In this document: one piece after another, positions 6,283 to 7,153 of the stretch
Layout of the letters: each line of letters opens with the position of its first letter
Numbering within the stretch: position 1 is the first letter of the stretch
Assembly: GCA_028691625.1 (NCBI GenBank)
Contig: JAQUYZ010000075.1
Coordinates: 1 to 7,153, forward strand
From: Eubacteriales bacterium
GTDB taxonomy: Bacteria > Bacillota > Clostridia > Peptostreptococcales > Anaerovoracaceae
Reading direction: 5' to 3'
DNA: 7,153 nt
Program-made: the position numbers and the translations under genes
Notes under the pieces: model-generated
Databases searched by the model: none
The model's input: only the letters and a program-made list of their open reading frames with translations
What the model was told of the DNA's origin: nothing

Positions 6283-7153
6283 ATGAAAAACTTTATACCA
6301 CTGGAAAACTTGCTTGGTGAATTTGTCAGCGAAAATCATCGGGGTCCATCCAGCTGCTGCTGTGCAGTTGCAAAAGAGGGTAAAACTCTTTACGAAGGAT
6401 ATTTTGGATATGCTAACCGCGAGGCGGGGATCAAATCAAACCCCGATACGCTTTATCGCATGTTTTCGATGACAAAAATCGTTACCTGTACTGCGGCGAT
6501 GATGCTGTTTGAGCAAGGCAAGTTCCTGTTAAACGAGCCCATTTCAGACTATCTGCCCGAATTCAAGGACATGAGTGTATGCAAAACACTTGATAACGGC
6601 AAAATGGTTATCGAAAAGGCAAAACAACCAATTCTTATAAAGCACGCATTCACAATGTCTTGCGGTATCGGATATCCTTCCGATGGAACGCCGACGTCGC
6701 TGGCTCTACAGAAAATCATTTCTGAATTTGCAGGTGAAGGTGAATTTGATCTTCGTACACACTTAAAGGCAATGGCAACCGTCCCTCTTGCCTTTGAACC
6801 CGGAACGCGCTGGCTCTACGGGCACGGGCACGATTTGATCGCAGGCCTTATTGAGGTCATTTCCGGAAAGAGTATCGGAAACTTCTTCCATGAAAATATT
6901 TTTGATCCTCTGGAGATGAAAAATACTGATTATAGATACCACGGTGGCAATGAAGCAAATATGGCCGTTTGCTATAAAACTGATGATAACACTCCCAAAT
7001 TAACCCCGTCAGTTGGCTTTTTAGACGCAAATCACCAGCCTGACGCCATATACGAAGCAGGCGGGGCCGGTCTGTACTCAACCTTGCGCGATTATTTAAT
7101 ATTTTCGCAAATGCTTGCAAACGGCGGCGTTCATAAAGGCGAGCGACTGATAG
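6283..7153 (+). CDS. Serine hydrolase of the beta-lactamase / class C fold (PF00144), C-terminus cut by window edge
   Basis: I translated 290 residues from ATG 6283, five bases after GGAGAG. The family's catalytic SxxK is present as SMTK (62-65: nucleophile Ser62, base Lys65), preceded by TLYRMF as is usual. The second motif region is WLYGHGHDLIAGLIE, with Tyr179 as the likely catalytic tyrosine; here it is Y-G-H rather than the Y-x-N of class C beta-lactamases, as often seen in esterase and peptidase relatives. The family landmark AGGAGLYSTLRDY is seen near the visible end. There is no signal peptide (MKNFIPLENLLGEFV), so it is probably cytoplasmic. Relatives act as esterases, D-amino peptidases or transacylases, and sequence alone does not tell which. 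Three consecutive Cys (25-27) are unusual. Being downstream of the regulator, it may process the imported compound, for example by deacylation. Nothing here supports a role in antibiotic resistance. Confidence 0.9.
   Translation, partial: MKNFIPLENLLGEFVSENHRGPSSCCCAVAKEGKTLYEGYFGYANREAGIKSNPDTLYRMFSMTKIVTCTAAMMLFEQGKFLLNEPISDYLPEFKDMSVCKTLDNGKMVIEKAKQPILIKHAFTMSCGIGYPSDGTPTSLALQKIISEFAGEGEFDLRTHLKAMATVPLAFEPGTRWLYGHGHDLIAGLIEVISGKSIGNFFHENIFDPLEMKNTDYRYHGGNEANMAVCYKTDDNTPKLTPSVGFLDANHQPDAIYEAGGAGLYSTLRDYLIFSQMLANGGVHKGERLI

Noticed and set aside
6857..7120. An 87-codon minus-strand frame at the right end
   Set aside because: It is antisense to the serine hydrolase, which carries the family motifs in this stretch.

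Overview
The window looks like a piece of a low-to-moderate GC Gram-positive genome, most likely a clostridial Bacillota. The solute-binding protein has a lipobox signal peptide, as expected where the ABC binding protein is anchored to a single membrane. Ribosome binding sites are strong AGGAGG-type, and the divergent intergenic region is very AT-rich. No species can be named from the sequence alone.

Layout. On the minus strand, reading from about 4.94 kb down to base 1, is one sugar/peptide-type ABC import operon. It starts with a good promoter (perfect TTGACA, 17-base spacer, TAGTAT), followed by a degraded 5' fragment that I read as the N-terminus of a GH172 (DUF2961) glycosidase. Next come a family-5 (Opp/Dpp-type) solute-binding lipoprotein broken by an in-frame TAA, two intact permeases (DppB- and DppC-like) and an ATPase (DppD-like) that runs off the left edge. 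A strongly structured 210-base gap separates the binding-protein gene from the permeases. On the plus strand, starting at 5172, is an intact LacI-family regulator, then a serine hydrolase of the beta-lactamase/class C fold (SMTK motif) that runs off the right edge.

How the parts fit. A LacI regulator divergent from an Opp-type importer, a GH172 remnant, and a binding protein whose C-terminus resembles the oligosaccharide-binding branch of family 5 all suggest that the transporter imports an oligosaccharide or glycoside rather than a peptide. This is inference. The roughly 320-base divergent region carries a perfect 34-bp palindrome touching the -35 box of the regulator promoter and a second dyad just downstream of its predicted transcription start, a layout typical of autoregulation.

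The most notable point is selective decay. The first two reading frames of the operon each carry one in-frame TAA, and the first is also truncated, whereas both permeases, the visible ATPase and the regulator are open. Either the uptake function has recently been lost, or the TAA codons are consensus errors. I see no clearly new defence or mobile system here.
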